From positions 62,001-126,000 of the forward strand of contig DAHVOW010000003.1 in assembly GCA_027318585.1 (NCBI GenBank): 64,000 nucleotides of DNA, read 5' to 3'. The number at the start of each line of letters is the position of its first letter. Within the stretch, counting starts at the first letter, position 1. This stretch comes from Methanobacteriaceae archaeon. Lineage in GTDB: Archaea > Methanobacteriota > Methanobacteria > Methanobacteriales > Methanobacteriaceae. The position numbers and the translations under genes were made by a program. Under the pieces are notes generated by a model that was not told where the DNA came from, made no database searches, and worked only from the letters and a program-made list of their open reading frames with translations. Positions 1-12,543 of the stretch are shown here, one piece after another.

Positions 1-477
1 CCATTGCACGGCATCGATACCCACAGGCTTAGTACCCCCAGACACCACCACCTCAAATCCGGAAGGCATATCCGGGTTCCGGCAGCCATCAATGGCCACG
101 GTTATCCGTTCTGAGCCAAACTTTTGGGCGGCTTCCTTGATGAGATCCGGGTTTTTAACTGCGGCACTGTTCATGGATACTTTGTCTGCCCCGGCCTGAA
201 GGGTTAACTCTATATCTTCCAGGCTGCTGATACCTCCTCCTACGGTCAGGGGAATGTCGATCACCGAAGATACATTCTCCACCCACTCCAGACGAGTGCC
301 ACGGTTCTCCAGGGTGGCAGCGATGTCCAGCATGGCCAACTCATCAGCCCCCTCCTCCTGGTACAGTGCAGCACACTCCGCTGGGTTCCCAGCATCCTTC
401 AGGTCCACAAAATGAACCCCCTTCACCACCCTTCCCTCCTTCATATCCAGGCACGGCATGATTTTCACGGTTTTCAT
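1..477 (-). CDS. hisF: Imidazole glycerol phosphate synthase cyclase subunit HisF (C-terminus cut by window edge)
   Basis: HisF closes the imidazole ring in histidine synthesis, using ammonia delivered by HisH to turn PRFAR into IGP and AICAR. The visible 159 residues are the N-terminal part of a (beta/alpha)8 barrel of about 250 residues. The catalytic aspartates fall exactly at the family positions, D11 (in MPCLDM) and D130 (in VAIDG), with K19 also present, which fixes the start at 477. A GGGAG ribosome site lies about 12 bases upstream. The phosphate-binding loop GGGISS is at 80-85. The gene is divergent from truD across 111 bp. HisA is the only serious alternative, but the MPCLDM start is typical of HisF. 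Confidence 0.95.
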   Translation of the reverse strand, partial: MKTVKIMPCLDMKEGRVVKGVHFVDLKDAGNPAECAALYQEEGADELAMLDIAATLENRGTRLEWVENVSSVIDIPLTVGGGISSLEDIELTLQAGADKVSMNSAAVKNPDLIKEAAQKFGSERITVAIDGCRNPDMPSGFEVVVSGGTKPVGIDAVQW

Positions 478-588
478 GATTCAACAACTCCCTAATTAAT
501 ACTATCTTGAACCTAATATGACTACTCATATCATTAATAGCAGGATAAACAATAAGATGTTGTATTTAAATTATTGCTGGAGAAGACC

Positions 589-1839
589 ATGCTCAACGCA
601 GACACATACATAACCTCCCAGGAAGGAATCGGGGGGCGGATCAGGGCCAGATACGAGGACTTCTACGTGGAGGAAATACCTGAGAACCTCCCCAGTGGGG
701 AAGGACCCAACACCTGGATCTTCATCGATAAAATCGGCAGGAACACATTGGATGTGGTGCTGGACATAGCTCAAGAGCTCAAGGTAAGCAGGAAGCGCAT
801 GGGCTTCGCCGGGATGAAGGACAAAGCCGCCCACACCAGGCAGTGGCTCTGCGTAAGCAACATAACTCCGGAAGAACTGGTTGGCCTGGAGGAGAAGCTC
901 TACGGGGTGAAAATCCTGGATATAAAGGCTAACCAGAAGAAGCTTCGCATCGGTCAGTTGGTGGGAAACAAATTCCGCTTACTCATCCGGGAAACCGAGA
1001 ATCCACTGGATGATGCTGAGACTGCCGCAGAGGTGCTGGAAGAACTGCAAAGGAGGGGAGTGCCCAACTACTATGGCTGGCAGAGGTTCGGTCAGAAGCG
1101 TCCCAACACCCATCGGGTGGGAGAGGCCCTTATACATAATGATATTAAAGGAGCAGTTGATTCCTACATTGGAAACCCCTACCCTGATGAAGCCCCACAC
1201 ATCAAAGCCGCCCGTAATCTCTATGACCAGGGAGAATGGGGGGAGGCATTAGAGAGCATGCCCCGCGGGATGCGCTATGAAAAGATGATGCTCCGCACCC
1301 TCCTGAAGGAAAAAAAGAAAAAAGAAGAACTGGATGACAAATCCTACATCAAGGCCCTGCACAGCCTTCCCAAGCCACTCAGCCGCATGTTCGTCCATGC
1401 TTACCAATCCTATCTATTTAACCGGGTGGTCACAGAACGGGTCCGGCTGGGAGTGGACCAATACGTGGAGGGAGACATCGTCATCGACAACCAAGAGCAT
1501 CTGGTCCATGAAATCGGGGAGGATATTGACCAGCGCATACGGGACTTTGAGGTACACCCCACCGCACCCCTTTACGGGACTAAGGTGCCCCTGGCTACCG
1601 GAGAGGTGGGCCGGATAGAAAAAATGGTTTTAAAGGAATATAAATTGAAAAAAGAGGATTTTGAAGTACCATCGATGCCCAAATTGGGCAGTCACGGTTT
1701 GAGACGGGCTATGCGCTTTAAAATCTGGGATGTGTCCTCGGAGTCTACTCCGGAGGGAGTGCTAGTTGAGTTTTCCATTCCCAAGGGCTGCTACGCCACC
1801 GCGGTTTTACGGGAGATTATGAAGCTGGATGTGTATTGA
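589..1839 (+). CDS. truD: tRNA pseudouridine synthase TruD
   Basis: TruD makes pseudouridine 13 in tRNA. The protein (416 residues from the ATG at 589) carries the family signature GFAGMKDKAAHTRQ with the catalytic aspartate in KDK, the NYYGWQRFG motif, and the HAYQSYLFNRV segment shared by archaeal TruD proteins, including the inserted domain. A TTG 15 bases upstream (574) is in frame, but the ATG at 589 has a GGAGA ribosome site just upstream and gives the usual MLNADTY-type N-terminus, so I chose it. Single gene, divergent from hisF. Confidence 0.95.
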   Translation: MLNADTYITSQEGIGGRIRARYEDFYVEEIPENLPSGEGPNTWIFIDKIGRNTLDVVLDIAQELKVSRKRMGFAGMKDKAAHTRQWLCVSNITPEELVGLEEKLYGVKILDIKANQKKLRIGQLVGNKFRLLIRETENPLDDAETAAEVLEELQRRGVPNYYGWQRFGQKRPNTHRVGEALIHNDIKGAVDSYIGNPYPDEAPHIKAARNLYDQGEWGEALESMPRGMRYEKMMLRTLLKEKKKKEELDDKSYIKALHSLPKPLSRMFVHAYQSYLFNRVVTERVRLGVDQYVEGDIVIDNQEHLVHEIGEDIDQRIRDFEVHPTAPLYGTKVPLATGEVGRIEKMVLKEYKLKKEDFEVPSMPKLGSHGLRRAMRFKIWDVSSESTPEGVLVEFSIPKGCYATAVLREIMKLDVY

Positions 1840-1956
1840 TTAATTCAAGTGATATGGGAGTTATAATAGATATAACTCCATTAATATCCCTATTTTAATG
1901 AATTAAATGATATTATGAATTAAATTATTATATTTCTGTCCGAGTAATGGATCTGC

Positions 1957-3123
1957 CTACCCTAGTGAGTGATACATTGCGTTTCGAAGGGCCCGATCCC
2001 TTGGATCTTCAAGGGCCATACTCATCCCGTTGGGGACATACCCGTATCCTAGCTCAGCTTCTGGGTCGGCGAATCCAAAAGAACCCCCAGAGCCCGGCAT
2101 CCCGAATGAGCTACTAGAACCAAAGGGATCCTTTCGACTGGGCTTTGCGAAACCAAGCGAGAAAGGCATCTCCCAATCATAATAGCTTTTTAGGGGAGCT
2201 ATGGGTGGTGCAATGAGCTCACTTATGGTCTTTTTTTTTAATCCAAGCTCTTGGCCCCCGGTTGCAAAGACGCTATAAGCCTTGGCAATGGCGCGTGCCG
2301 TGCCTACGCCGCCTCCAGAAGGAACCTCAAAATTTCGGGCGTAGATACGATCATCATCCAGAGAGATCTGCGATCCCAATAGTGCTCTGCGGAGTGATGA
2401 ACGAGGGTTAATCACAGCTAAAAGAAATGGAATTGGTAATCTGAACATATCCGCCACGTTCATCTTCTGTTGTTGAGTTGTGGCCAGTTTGCTGTTGGGA
2501 ATTTCTTCAGGGAGACGGATGTAGAAATCTAGTCCTAGGGGAGTGGCAATTTCATCCTGGAAGTACTGGCCAATGGTGCGGCCTTTTGGATCAGTTCGGC
2601 GCATAATTTCGTTTTGGTAATATCCCAGTGATAAAGCGTGGTAAACTTGCTGTTTTCCTGGTTTATGGGTTGGTTTTTGCCTAGCTAGCACCTCGGCCAA
2701 ACGGTCGAGATCGGCTATGATGCTTTTGTCACCCAGTTCATCAAAGGCAAAAAGACCGGCTTGGTGTGCTAAAAGCTGCCTTATCGTGATCTTATCCTTG
2801 CCTAATTGGGCAAACTCTGGCCAGTACTTGGAGATACTATCATCATAGTCGAATAACCCCCGTGAATGAGCAAGGGCCATGGCCAAAGCTGACAACCCCT
2901 TAGTGGTTGAGAAAACGATGACCATTGTATCCTGCTCCCAGGGTTCCTTTGTTCCCGGGGTCCGGACACCGCCCCAGATATCAACGACTTTTTCACCCCG
3001 GTAATAGATACAACATGCGGCACCAATCTCATGGCGGTGCTGGAAGTTCTCTACAAAAACTTCGTACACCTCCTCAAACCCGGGCTTAACAAAACCAGAT
3101 ATCTCAGGTTCTCTTCGCCTCAA
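1957..3123 (-). CDS. Serine hydrolase of the class C beta-lactamase / EstB esterase fold
   Basis: This 388-residue protein has the SxxK active-site motif as S72-T-T-K75 (in VFSTTKGLSA) and the YHALSLGYYQNE segment, which is the second catalytic element (Tyr) in the EstB/LACTB branch. Such enzymes are esterases or peptidases more often than beta-lactamases. The natural substrate cannot be told from sequence. No signal peptide is visible, so it is probably cytoplasmic. It is flanked by truD and by the small copper-cluster genes on the same strand but is separated from them by weakly T-rich DNA. The family is mainly bacterial, and a transferred origin is possible. Confidence 0.85.
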   Translation of the reverse strand: MRRREPEISGFVKPGFEEVYEVFVENFQHRHEIGAACCIYYRGEKVVDIWGGVRTPGTKEPWEQDTMVIVFSTTKGLSALAMALAHSRGLFDYDDSISKYWPEFAQLGKDKITIRQLLAHQAGLFAFDELGDKSIIADLDRLAEVLARQKPTHKPGKQQVYHALSLGYYQNEIMRRTDPKGRTIGQYFQDEIATPLGLDFYIRLPEEIPNSKLATTQQQKMNVADMFRLPIPFLLAVINPRSSLRRALLGSQISLDDDRIYARNFEVPSGGGVGTARAIAKAYSVFATGGQELGLKKKTISELIAPPIAPLKSYYDWEMPFSLGFAKPSRKDPFGSSSSFGMPGSGGSFGFADPEAELGYGYVPNGMSMALEDPRDRALRNAMYHSLG

Positions 3124-3167
3124 TTAAGATTACCTCCAAAATAAAAAAAAGAATGTCGTTCCAAAAA

Positions 3168-3317
3168 TCAAATCTTAAACCGCTTCTTCAACTCCTTAGC
3201 AGCGATATCCTCAATTCCCTTCTTCTTTTTCTTATGGTGATGGCCCTTCTTTTTTTTCTTGGATTCCTTCTCCAGAGCCTTCTTACCTTCTTTGATAACC
3301 ATCTTCTTAAGATCCAT
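3168..3317 (-). CDS. Lys/His-rich 49-residue basic peptide, copper-cluster member
   Basis: This small gene encodes a 49-residue protein that starts MDLKKMVIKEG, has a KKKKKGHHHKKKKKG core at 21-35, and ends KELKKRFKI. About 23 of 49 residues are lysine. Support for it being real: a GGGGTGG ribosome site 4 bases before the ATG, a clean stop, and a start 12 bases after the stop of the YHS peptide gene, in the same direction as copA. Its function is unknown. The HHH core inside a polylysine tract could bind copper or nucleic acid; that is inference from composition and position only. Confidence 0.7.
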   Translation of the reverse strand: MDLKKMVIKEGKKALEKESKKKKKGHHHKKKKKGIEDIAAKELKKRFKI

Positions 3318-3329
3318 ACCATCCACCCC

Positions 3330-3476
3330 TTATTCTTCAGCGTACTTTTCAGGATCGTCCTCGAAGGCCTTTTTACAACCCGGGGCGCAGAAGTAGTACT
3401 TTTTACCCTTGTAGTCGCTTACCCACTTGGCGGTTTTCTCATCTACGTCCATCTTGCATATGGGATCTACAGCCAT
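3330..3476 (-). CDS. YHS-domain metal-binding peptide
   Basis: The gene encodes 48 residues that form one complete YHS (TRASH-like) domain: MAVDPICKMDV with C7, then GKKYYFCAPGC with C30 and C34, then KAFEDDPEKY. YHS domains bind heavy metals, and are often found fused to the N-terminus of copper-transporting P-type ATPases. Here the domain is free-standing and lies directly downstream of copA, so a role in handing over or sensing copper is likely. A GGTGAT ribosome site precedes the ATG. Confidence 0.88.
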   Translation of the reverse strand: MAVDPICKMDVDEKTAKWVSDYKGKKYYFCAPGCKKAFEDDPEKYAEE

Positions 3477-3511
3477 ACATATCACCACTTATTTTATGGA
3501 ATCATCACCAC

Positions 3512-5947
<2,436 letters not shown>

Positions 5948-5956
5948 AACTACACC

Positions 5957-7195
5957 TCAGGGTATGCGAATAGCCTTTACCACTTCACCGGCTTTCAAAA
6001 CCAGGTTAATATTATCCGGGTTACCCATAGATTCAATATGGGCCAGGGGATCTTTTTTACTTACCACCACATCGGCTATCTTCCCTTTTTCCAGGGTACC
6101 AATCCTATCATCCCAGCCTAAGAGTTCCGCGGCCCTTATGGTCCCGGCCTGTATTGCTTCCATGGGGGTCATACCTATCCCGCATAAGAGGGAAAGTTCA
6201 CGCAGATTCTGCCCATGCGGGGCGACTCCGGAATCAGTACCCATAGCCATTTTCACCCCGGCCTGGTAGGCGATCTTCATATTCTTCTCCAGTAACTGGG
6301 CCACTTCCTGGGAATCTCCCTGGCTGTAATCAGGAAGTTTCCCTTCCTGGGCTAACTCCTGGTTGTGCTGGTTCACCAGAAGGGTGGGAATCAGCCAGGC
6401 ATCCTTTTCCAGTAACAGATCCAGGCACTCCTCATCCAGGAAGGTTCCATGCTCAATGGAGGTAATTCCGGCCATCAAAGCATTTTTAATGCCTGGTGCT
6501 CCATGGGCATGGGCCATCAAACTTACTCCCCGGTAGGAGGCCTCTTCCACCATGATTTTCAGTTCTTCCCGGCTGAACTGGGGATGTTCAGGACGGTCAT
6601 TGGCACTCATCACACCCCCGGTGACCATGACCTTCACCACATCCGCCCCGGCCCTCAGAACTTCTCGGACTCTTTTACGCACCTCATCAGGACCGTCACA
6701 CACTGATTCCGGGAGGCCCCGGTAGCTGGTTTTAACTTCGATCCCGGACTTCATCCACAGATCAAAATGTCCCCCGGTGATGGACAGGGGCATCACACTG
6801 ATCTGGAGTCGAGGCCCCTGAATCAGGCCATCATCGACAGCCTTTTTAACTCCATAATCCGCCAGACCCGCGTCCCGGACGGTGGTAACCCCAGCTTCCA
6901 GGGTCCGGCGTAGGCTCTCCCCTGCCTGGTAGAAATAATAAGAAAGGGGGGTGAAGAGGGGGTCTTCAATTCGGAAACCATTGAACATGATGTGCACATG
7001 GCTGTCAACAAAACCCGGGAGTATGAATCCTCCCTGGGTGTCAATTTTCTCCAGATTAGGGGACGGTAGCTTAATTGAATATAGGGGACCTACATCCTGG
7101 ATTATGCTGTCTTTAATGAGCACAGCACCGTCTTGCACTGGTTTTCCTCCCTTCCCGTCGATTAACGTCCCATTATGAATTAAAATGTGTCCCAT
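5957..7195 (-). CDS. Metal-dependent amidohydrolase (imidazolonepropionase/prolidase-like)
   Basis: This is a 412-residue member of the amidohydrolase superfamily. It shows the N-terminal urease-type sandwich strand (ILIHNGTLIDGKG), the metal-binding HxH (VDSHVHIMF), later histidines in MAHAHGAPG and SIEHGTFLD, and the catalytic aspartate in MGTDSGVAPHG. Its closest relatives are the Xaa-Pro dipeptidase / imidazolonepropionase-like group, whose substrates are usually unknown. I chose the ATG at 7195, 4 bases after AGGTGAT; an in-frame GTG lies at 7210. It ends 9 bases before copA starts and may be cotranscribed with it. Confidence 0.88.
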   Translation of the reverse strand: MGHILIHNGTLIDGKGGKPVQDGAVLIKDSIIQDVGPLYSIKLPSPNLEKIDTQGGFILPGFVDSHVHIMFNGFRIEDPLFTPLSYYFYQAGESLRRTLEAGVTTVRDAGLADYGVKKAVDDGLIQGPRLQISVMPLSITGGHFDLWMKSGIEVKTSYRGLPESVCDGPDEVRKRVREVLRAGADVVKVMVTGGVMSANDRPEHPQFSREELKIMVEEASYRGVSLMAHAHGAPGIKNALMAGITSIEHGTFLDEECLDLLLEKDAWLIPTLLVNQHNQELAQEGKLPDYSQGDSQEVAQLLEKNMKIAYQAGVKMAMGTDSGVAPHGQNLRELSLLCGIGMTPMEAIQAGTIRAAELLGWDDRIGTLEKGKIADVVVSKKDPLAHIESMGNPDNINLVLKAGEVVKAIRIP

Positions 7196-7382
7196 TACTA
7201 TCACCTGCACTCTTAGGATTTTAGTATGATGAATCTACATCTTATTTTCTTCGACAATAGGATTTTTTTATAAATTCACTGATTCACTAGAATAAGTCTT
7301 TTAGACGGAATAAGCAAAGTTTTTCATAGATAGAATCCAATAACCACGGATATAAGATGTTTAATTACAGATGGGGGTGAAT

Positions 7383-7757
7383 ATGGCTAAATTACTTCTC
7401 AACCAGTAACAAAAGCCGGTCCGGGTTCATTATAAGATCCTGGGACTACGTGGTGGGCTACCCTTTAATTATCCTGGGGTCATGTTCCTGGTGGGCTTCG
7501 GCACCGGGTTCTTCGGGGCTTTGGCCCTCTTTATCCGAGGTTTTCCCCACATAAGTGCGAAATAGGCTACTGGATCGGCATTTAACTTGGTTTGAGGAGT
7601 CCAATTCTTCACTCCAGTAATAATAGCTCTAATTTCCCAAAGCTATAATTTGCGTGCCGGCATATTCCTGGGGGTAATATTCGCCCTGGCCACCGGTATA
7701 TGGATATGGGCCTTCCCTGAAACAAGGGGAAGTGATTTGGAGGAATTGGACTCGTAA
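7383..7757 (+). pseudogene. Decayed MFS transporter, C-terminal remnant
   Basis: From 7482 one reading frame runs to 7757 and translates as the end of a major facilitator transporter: VGFGTGFFGALALFIRGF, a helix FFTPVIIALISQSYN, a helix with LGVIFALATGIWIWAF, then PETRGSDLEEL, matching the terminal PETKG-LEE motif. The frame is broken by TAG at 7563-7565 and TGA at 7593-7595; the TGA sits where a tryptophan codon would give NLVWGVQFF. An ATG at 7383 behind GGGGGTGA opens only an 8-codon frame, perhaps the old start after a large internal deletion. The rest of the 678-bp gap (7196-7873) is AT-rich with no further gene visible. Confidence 0.75.
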
Positions 7758-7873
7758 ATTCTGTGGATAATTCATGAACTTAAAAAATTTAAATACTTAC
7801 GGATCACGATGTAAATAGTAGTAGAAGGAGAAAAGAGTTTATAAATTTTTTATATTATTTGCGAGGTAAAATA

Positions 7874-8284
7874 ATGGAGTTTAATTACAAATCACTAATT
7901 ATAGGATTGGCCGTGACTCTGGTGTGGTACACTTTTTTCATATACACTGCGAGCTATGAAGCGGCTGTAATTGCCCCTTTAGTGGGTGGATACGCTGCCA
8001 ATTACTATCAAAAAGGAAAATATAAGGAAGGCGCTATTTATGGTGGTCTTAGCGGGGCAACAGGCGCCTTTTTGACAGCTTTAGTCCTATCTCTTTACAA
8101 TATCAACGCCCTGTACCGGATGGGTTACACTGATATTGGTAACATTTCAGTGGAGTTAACTCTGGTTCTGGCCATTATAGCTGGACTGTGTATGGGTATT
8201 GCTGGTGGTTTAGTAGCCGGATTTTCCTTTAAAAGAAGGGTAAATAAACAACAAACGGTGCCGGAAACTGAAGATGAGGAGTAA
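7874..8284 (+). CDS. DUF5518-like membrane protein
   Basis: The 136-residue protein has four hydrophobic helices with glycine/alanine-rich packing (for example APLVGGYAANYY and GIAGGLVAGFSF) and a short charged tail. It resembles the DUF5518 proteins that Methanobacteriales carry in many copies; function unknown. The GAGGT at 7864-7868 marks the ATG at 7874 as the start rather than the upstream TTG. Its companion begins 34 bases after its stop, and a third relative lies at 10134-10514. Confidence 0.75.
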   Translation: MEFNYKSLIIGLAVTLVWYTFFIYTASYEAAVIAPLVGGYAANYYQKGKYKEGAIYGGLSGATGAFLTALVLSLYNINALYRMGYTDIGNISVELTLVLAIIAGLCMGIAGGLVAGFSFKRRVNKQQTVPETEDEE

Positions 8285-8318
8285 ATTCACATTCATGATA
8301 ATAATTAGAGGTGATTAA

Positions 8319-8705
8319 ATGGAATGGAAATATGTTGTAATAGGTGGCCTGTTAACCGCGGTCTTAACCCTGGTCTTCGCCCTAGTGTTATTGCCCCTAT
8401 TTTTCCTGGGCCCGGTTATAGGGGGACTTTTAGCCGCCTACCTAGGTCGTGGTGACACCCAGGAGGGTGCAGTGGAAGGGGCAGTTTCCGGCATAATCGG
8501 TGGACTTATTATTGGAGTCCTATTCCTATTAGGGTTCGGTGCCATCAGCGCCATAATTGGGGTTATCTTCGCTAACGCGGGGGTGGCAGCCGGCACGATC
8601 AGTGCTATACTGGGAGCTTTCATCACCCTCATCGCGGTGATCATATCCGGAGTTCTAGGTGCCATTGGTGGTGTTATTGGCGTTAGCATCCGGGAAAATC
8701 AGTAA
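8319..8705 (+). CDS. DUF5518 membrane protein
   Basis: The gene encodes 128 residues, almost entirely hydrophobic, with about four membrane helices and the family pattern GPVIGGLLAAYLGRGDTQEGAVEGAVSG (shown here only as a landmark around residues 31-55), in which a charged GDxxEGA turn joins two helices. It starts with ATG behind GAGGTGATTA. The neighbouring genes at 7874 and 10134 share the same fold plan, so this is a small paralogous set. Function is not known. Confidence 0.78.
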   Translation: MEWKYVVIGGLLTAVLTLVFALVLLPLFFLGPVIGGLLAAYLGRGDTQEGAVEGAVSGIIGGLIIGVLFLLGFGAISAIIGVIFANAGVAAGTISAILGAFITLIAVIISGVLGAIGGVIGVSIRENQ

Positions 8706-8708
8706 ATA

Positions 8709-9119
8709 CTATTTTTTTATTATTTTTATTGTTTCAGAATCTGCATCCAGCTCCACCAGATCGCCACTCTCCAGCAAATCCAACAAATCTATTTCAGGAT
8801 GGTCTACCATGGGAACCCCGGCCATTATGGCGCCGGTAGCTATTATAGGTTCCGCTTCCAGGGCCACTATCCCTCGGGGGGCGGTTTGGTTTTTAGCCAT
8901 CTGGTAGATCACGTAGGAACCCACTGTGGAACCTTTTCCGGACGGAATTACCAGGATCTTACTTTTTAGATCCTGCTGGAAGAGCTCATGGTCCTGGTCT
9001 ATTACCCGGCCGGTGGTGGGATCCACACCTCCCAGAAAACTGAGGGGTTCTTTGGTAACAATTACCCGGCCTTCAACTTTTCCTCTGGATATACGGCGAC
9101 ATTTAATGCTGTTTTCCAT
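8709..9119 (-). CDS. Phosphomevalonate dehydratase small subunit (aconitase X swivel domain, DUF126)
   Basis: This 136-residue protein is a swivelling domain of the aconitase X type. In archaea it pairs with a large subunit to dehydrate mevalonate 5-phosphate to trans-anhydromevalonate phosphate in the modified mevalonate pathway for lipid synthesis. Diagnostic segments are SFLGGVDPTTGRV, the loop IPSGKGSTVGSYV with the key serine, and the end region IDLLDLLESGDLV. The large subunit gene is not in this window. The stop lies 3 bases from that of the convergent DUF5518 gene. Confidence 0.92.
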   Translation of the reverse strand: MENSIKCRRISRGKVEGRVIVTKEPLSFLGGVDPTTGRVIDQDHELFQQDLKSKILVIPSGKGSTVGSYVIYQMAKNQTAPRGIVALEAEPIIATGAIMAGVPMVDHPEIDLLDLLESGDLVELDADSETIKIIKK

Positions 9120-9166
9120 TCTTTTACCTCAAAAAAATAGAAGTGGAACTATATATGAGTTCCATT

Positions 9167-10072
9167 TTATTCCAGTTTAATTTCCACTCCACCAATCATC
9201 GGCCGCAGATAGTTGTATATGATGGCTGTCAGGGCATATATGATGAAGCTCACGAATAAATATCCTACCGTGTTCCCTACCAGGTATCCCAGACCATACA
9301 CCACCCCTTCGGAAGCCATATTCACGGCTGCGGTGGGTAGCGAGAATATGAAGTTCACTAAAGTCAGCACCACGGCTAGAATAAGGGCCAGAGGTACTGG
9401 TGGGATCTTTTTAATCTCACAGAAGCCATGAATGGCCAGTTTCATTTTAAGTCTAACCCCTCCTATTCTTGGTGCCAGCAGGTTGTACAAAAAGGCGACT
9501 ACCACCGCGTATATGAACGTAGTTATGAAAACGACGATGGGCACGCCGATTATCATGATAATCGCTAATATAATCCCTACACCACTAGCATCACCCATTC
9601 CCGATAACTCGGGTATGGCCACAGTGGCAGTGCTGGCGGCCAGGGCAGCTCCTTCCAGGAGCACGGCTAAAATAGGTGCTACAACCAGCATCACGATGAA
9701 GGTCAGCACGGTGTACAACAGGGACAGCATGAGAGAAACTGGCACTACTGGGATGGATTTAACTTCCTTTCCGTCCATTCCCAGCTTAATACCGCCGATG
9801 CGGGGCACCAGCAGATTGTAGATAAGGGCCATGACGAAGGAGGACAGTATGCTGAAGAAGAAGGTTGCCACTGGCAGGGCGATGATGAGGGCCACGCCCA
9901 GGCTGGCCAGAAGACCCATCACCTGGTTTACCTCCGGTACAAAAAGAGCAACCAATCCAAACACTATCAGTATAATTATAGCATATAATAGCCCTAATAC
10001 AGCTGATATGGATGAGGACATCAGTGTATAAGGCACAATGCGAACAGAGGTTATTTCTTTTATATCTTCCAT
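9167..10072 (-). CDS. Triple-repeat integral membrane protein
   Basis: I do not recognise a named family. The 301 residues contain three tandem repeats of about 100 residues. Each begins with a proline-containing strand (VRIVPYTLM, IPVVPVSLM, IPPVPLALI), continues with two or three membrane helices, and ends with nearly the same motif: YNLLVPRIGGIKL, YNLLAPRIGGVRL, YNYLRPMIGGVEI. The regular spacing points to a threefold internal duplication, as in small channels or scaffolds. It sits between DUF5518-type genes and may work with them. Confidence 0.7.
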   Translation of the reverse strand: MEDIKEITSVRIVPYTLMSSSISAVLGLLYAIIILIVFGLVALFVPEVNQVMGLLASLGVALIIALPVATFFFSILSSFVMALIYNLLVPRIGGIKLGMDGKEVKSIPVVPVSLMLSLLYTVLTFIVMLVVAPILAVLLEGAALAASTATVAIPELSGMGDASGVGIILAIIMIIGVPIVVFITTFIYAVVVAFLYNLLAPRIGGVRLKMKLAIHGFCEIKKIPPVPLALILAVVLTLVNFIFSLPTAAVNMASEGVVYGLGYLVGNTVGYLFVSFIIYALTAIIYNYLRPMIGGVEIKLE

Positions 10073-10133
10073 TTGAATATACTCCTGATTTTATTGTTAA
10101 ACTATTGTTAAGAGGGATAAAAAGTTTTCCCCC

Positions 10134-10514
10134 TTAAATAACTTCCACTGGATTTTCTGGTTCTCCTTTAATCAGGGAGCCTATAGCACCGCCCAGGGCC
10201 ATGATTAGGATAACCCCTATGGAACCAACCAGTAATATTACGCTGGTGATACTGGCGGCTGCGAATCCAATTAATCCTAGTAATATGGTCCCAAATATCA
10301 ATAGCAGGATGGAAAGGACAATTGCACCAAATGCGCCGGCCACTGCCCCATTGGCTGCTCCATTACCAGCATCCCCACCGACCATGTAACCAACTAACAT
10401 CCCCGCGAGAAGCACGCCAAGAAGAGCTCCCCAACCAGGTATTAAAACGCCAAGAATTGCGCCTAAAATTATTTCAGCTAGAAATCCAACGATCACAACA
10501 CCCCAGTTAATCAT
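10134..10514 (-). CDS. DUF5518-family membrane protein
   Basis: The 126-residue protein has four predicted membrane helices and the same GxxxGxxxG-rich packing and GGDAGNGAANGAVAGA turn as its paralogs at 7874 and 8319. Its ATG is preceded by GGGAG. It ends in an acidic, proline-containing tail (EPENPVEVI). It is the next gene upstream of the triple-repeat protein on the same strand, with a 61-bp gap. Function is unknown. Confidence 0.75.
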   Translation of the reverse strand: MINWGVVIVGFLAEIILGAILGVLIPGWGALLGVLLAGMLVGYMVGGDAGNGAANGAVAGAFGAIVLSILLLIFGTILLGLIGFAAASITSVILLVGSIGVILIMALGGAIGSLIKGEPENPVEVI

Positions 10515-10653
10515 TTACTCCCTCCATCTTATGTTTGAATATTATAGTATCTGTTCTAAACTATTTTAATTTTATTTTTAGAAAAAAAAGAAAAGAAGTT
10601 CCCGGTGTTCCAGCGAAATCGGGTTGATAATAAAAATATTAGGATTCTATACT

Positions 10654-12003
<1,350 letters not shown>

Positions 12004-12045
12004 ATTTCAAACTCCTCATTAGTAGAAAATAAGTAGATAGAAAAT

Positions 12046-12207
12046 CTAAGAGTAAGAAAACCTTAATGCAATACAGAATACAGCCAGGACGGCGGTTAAA
12101 ATAACGACTTGCTCTGGAGACATTTTAGGTCCCCTGGTTTCCTCTTCAAAGTATCTAACTAGTCCTGCTCCGCTGGGAGGCAGGTATTTTTTCTCTTTCT
12201 TAGCCAT
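12046..12207 (-). CDS. secG: Preprotein translocase Sec61-beta/SecG subunit
   Basis: This 53-residue tail-anchored protein is the small beta subunit of the SecYE-beta translocon. It has the archaeal Sec61-beta pattern: a basic start MAKKEKKYLPPSGAGLVRYF, an acidic turn (EEETRGPKMSPE) and a single C-terminal membrane helix (VVILTAVLAVFCIAL). The conserved glycine-alanine-glycine-leucine and arginine-phenylalanine positions match the family. It lies directly upstream of purB. Confidence 0.9.
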   Translation of the reverse strand: MAKKEKKYLPPSGAGLVRYFEEETRGPKMSPEQVVILTAVLAVFCIALRFSYS

Positions 12208-12543
12208 GATATGTCACCAGACGATAATGATATTAATGTTACAATAACAGAACTTGATCTCTCCTCTTCTTTATTTATAGTTTGGTAAATCATGAAATCC
12301 AATATCCATACCTGATTATACGGGATTAAAATTTTAATTTAATATTAAATGTATCTTAAAAACATGATTAAAGATATAATTTAGGTTTAAAATATTTTTT
12401 GAACCTGGGGGGCCATGAACCGAATCTATTATACGGGACTAGGTTACAATTAGTAACAGGATTAGGATCCTATTCCACACCACAAGGTGTATTTTTTTAG
12501 TATAAAGCTTGAATATTTAATAGTAACCAGAAAAGGGAGCATT
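12208..12543. other. Divergent intergenic region between Sec61-beta and polC
   Basis: This is 336 bp without a convincing gene. It is strongly AT-rich and must hold promoters in both directions. Visible structure: an 11-bp direct repeat ATTATACGGGA at 12315-12325 and 12428-12438, and a small dyad GTTAC-AATTA-GTAAC around 12443-12457. A GGGAG ribosome site at the right edge serves polC. Confidence 0.5.

Noticed and set aside
7563..7595. Pyrrolysine or UGA recoding in the MFS remnant
   Set aside because: Two different stop codons and a missing N-terminal half fit decay better than recoding, and Methanobacteriales lack pyrrolysine.
8438..8689. Antisense open frame across the DUF5518 gene
   Set aside because: Proline/methionine-rich shadow of Gly/Ile-rich membrane helices, with no ribosome site or homology.
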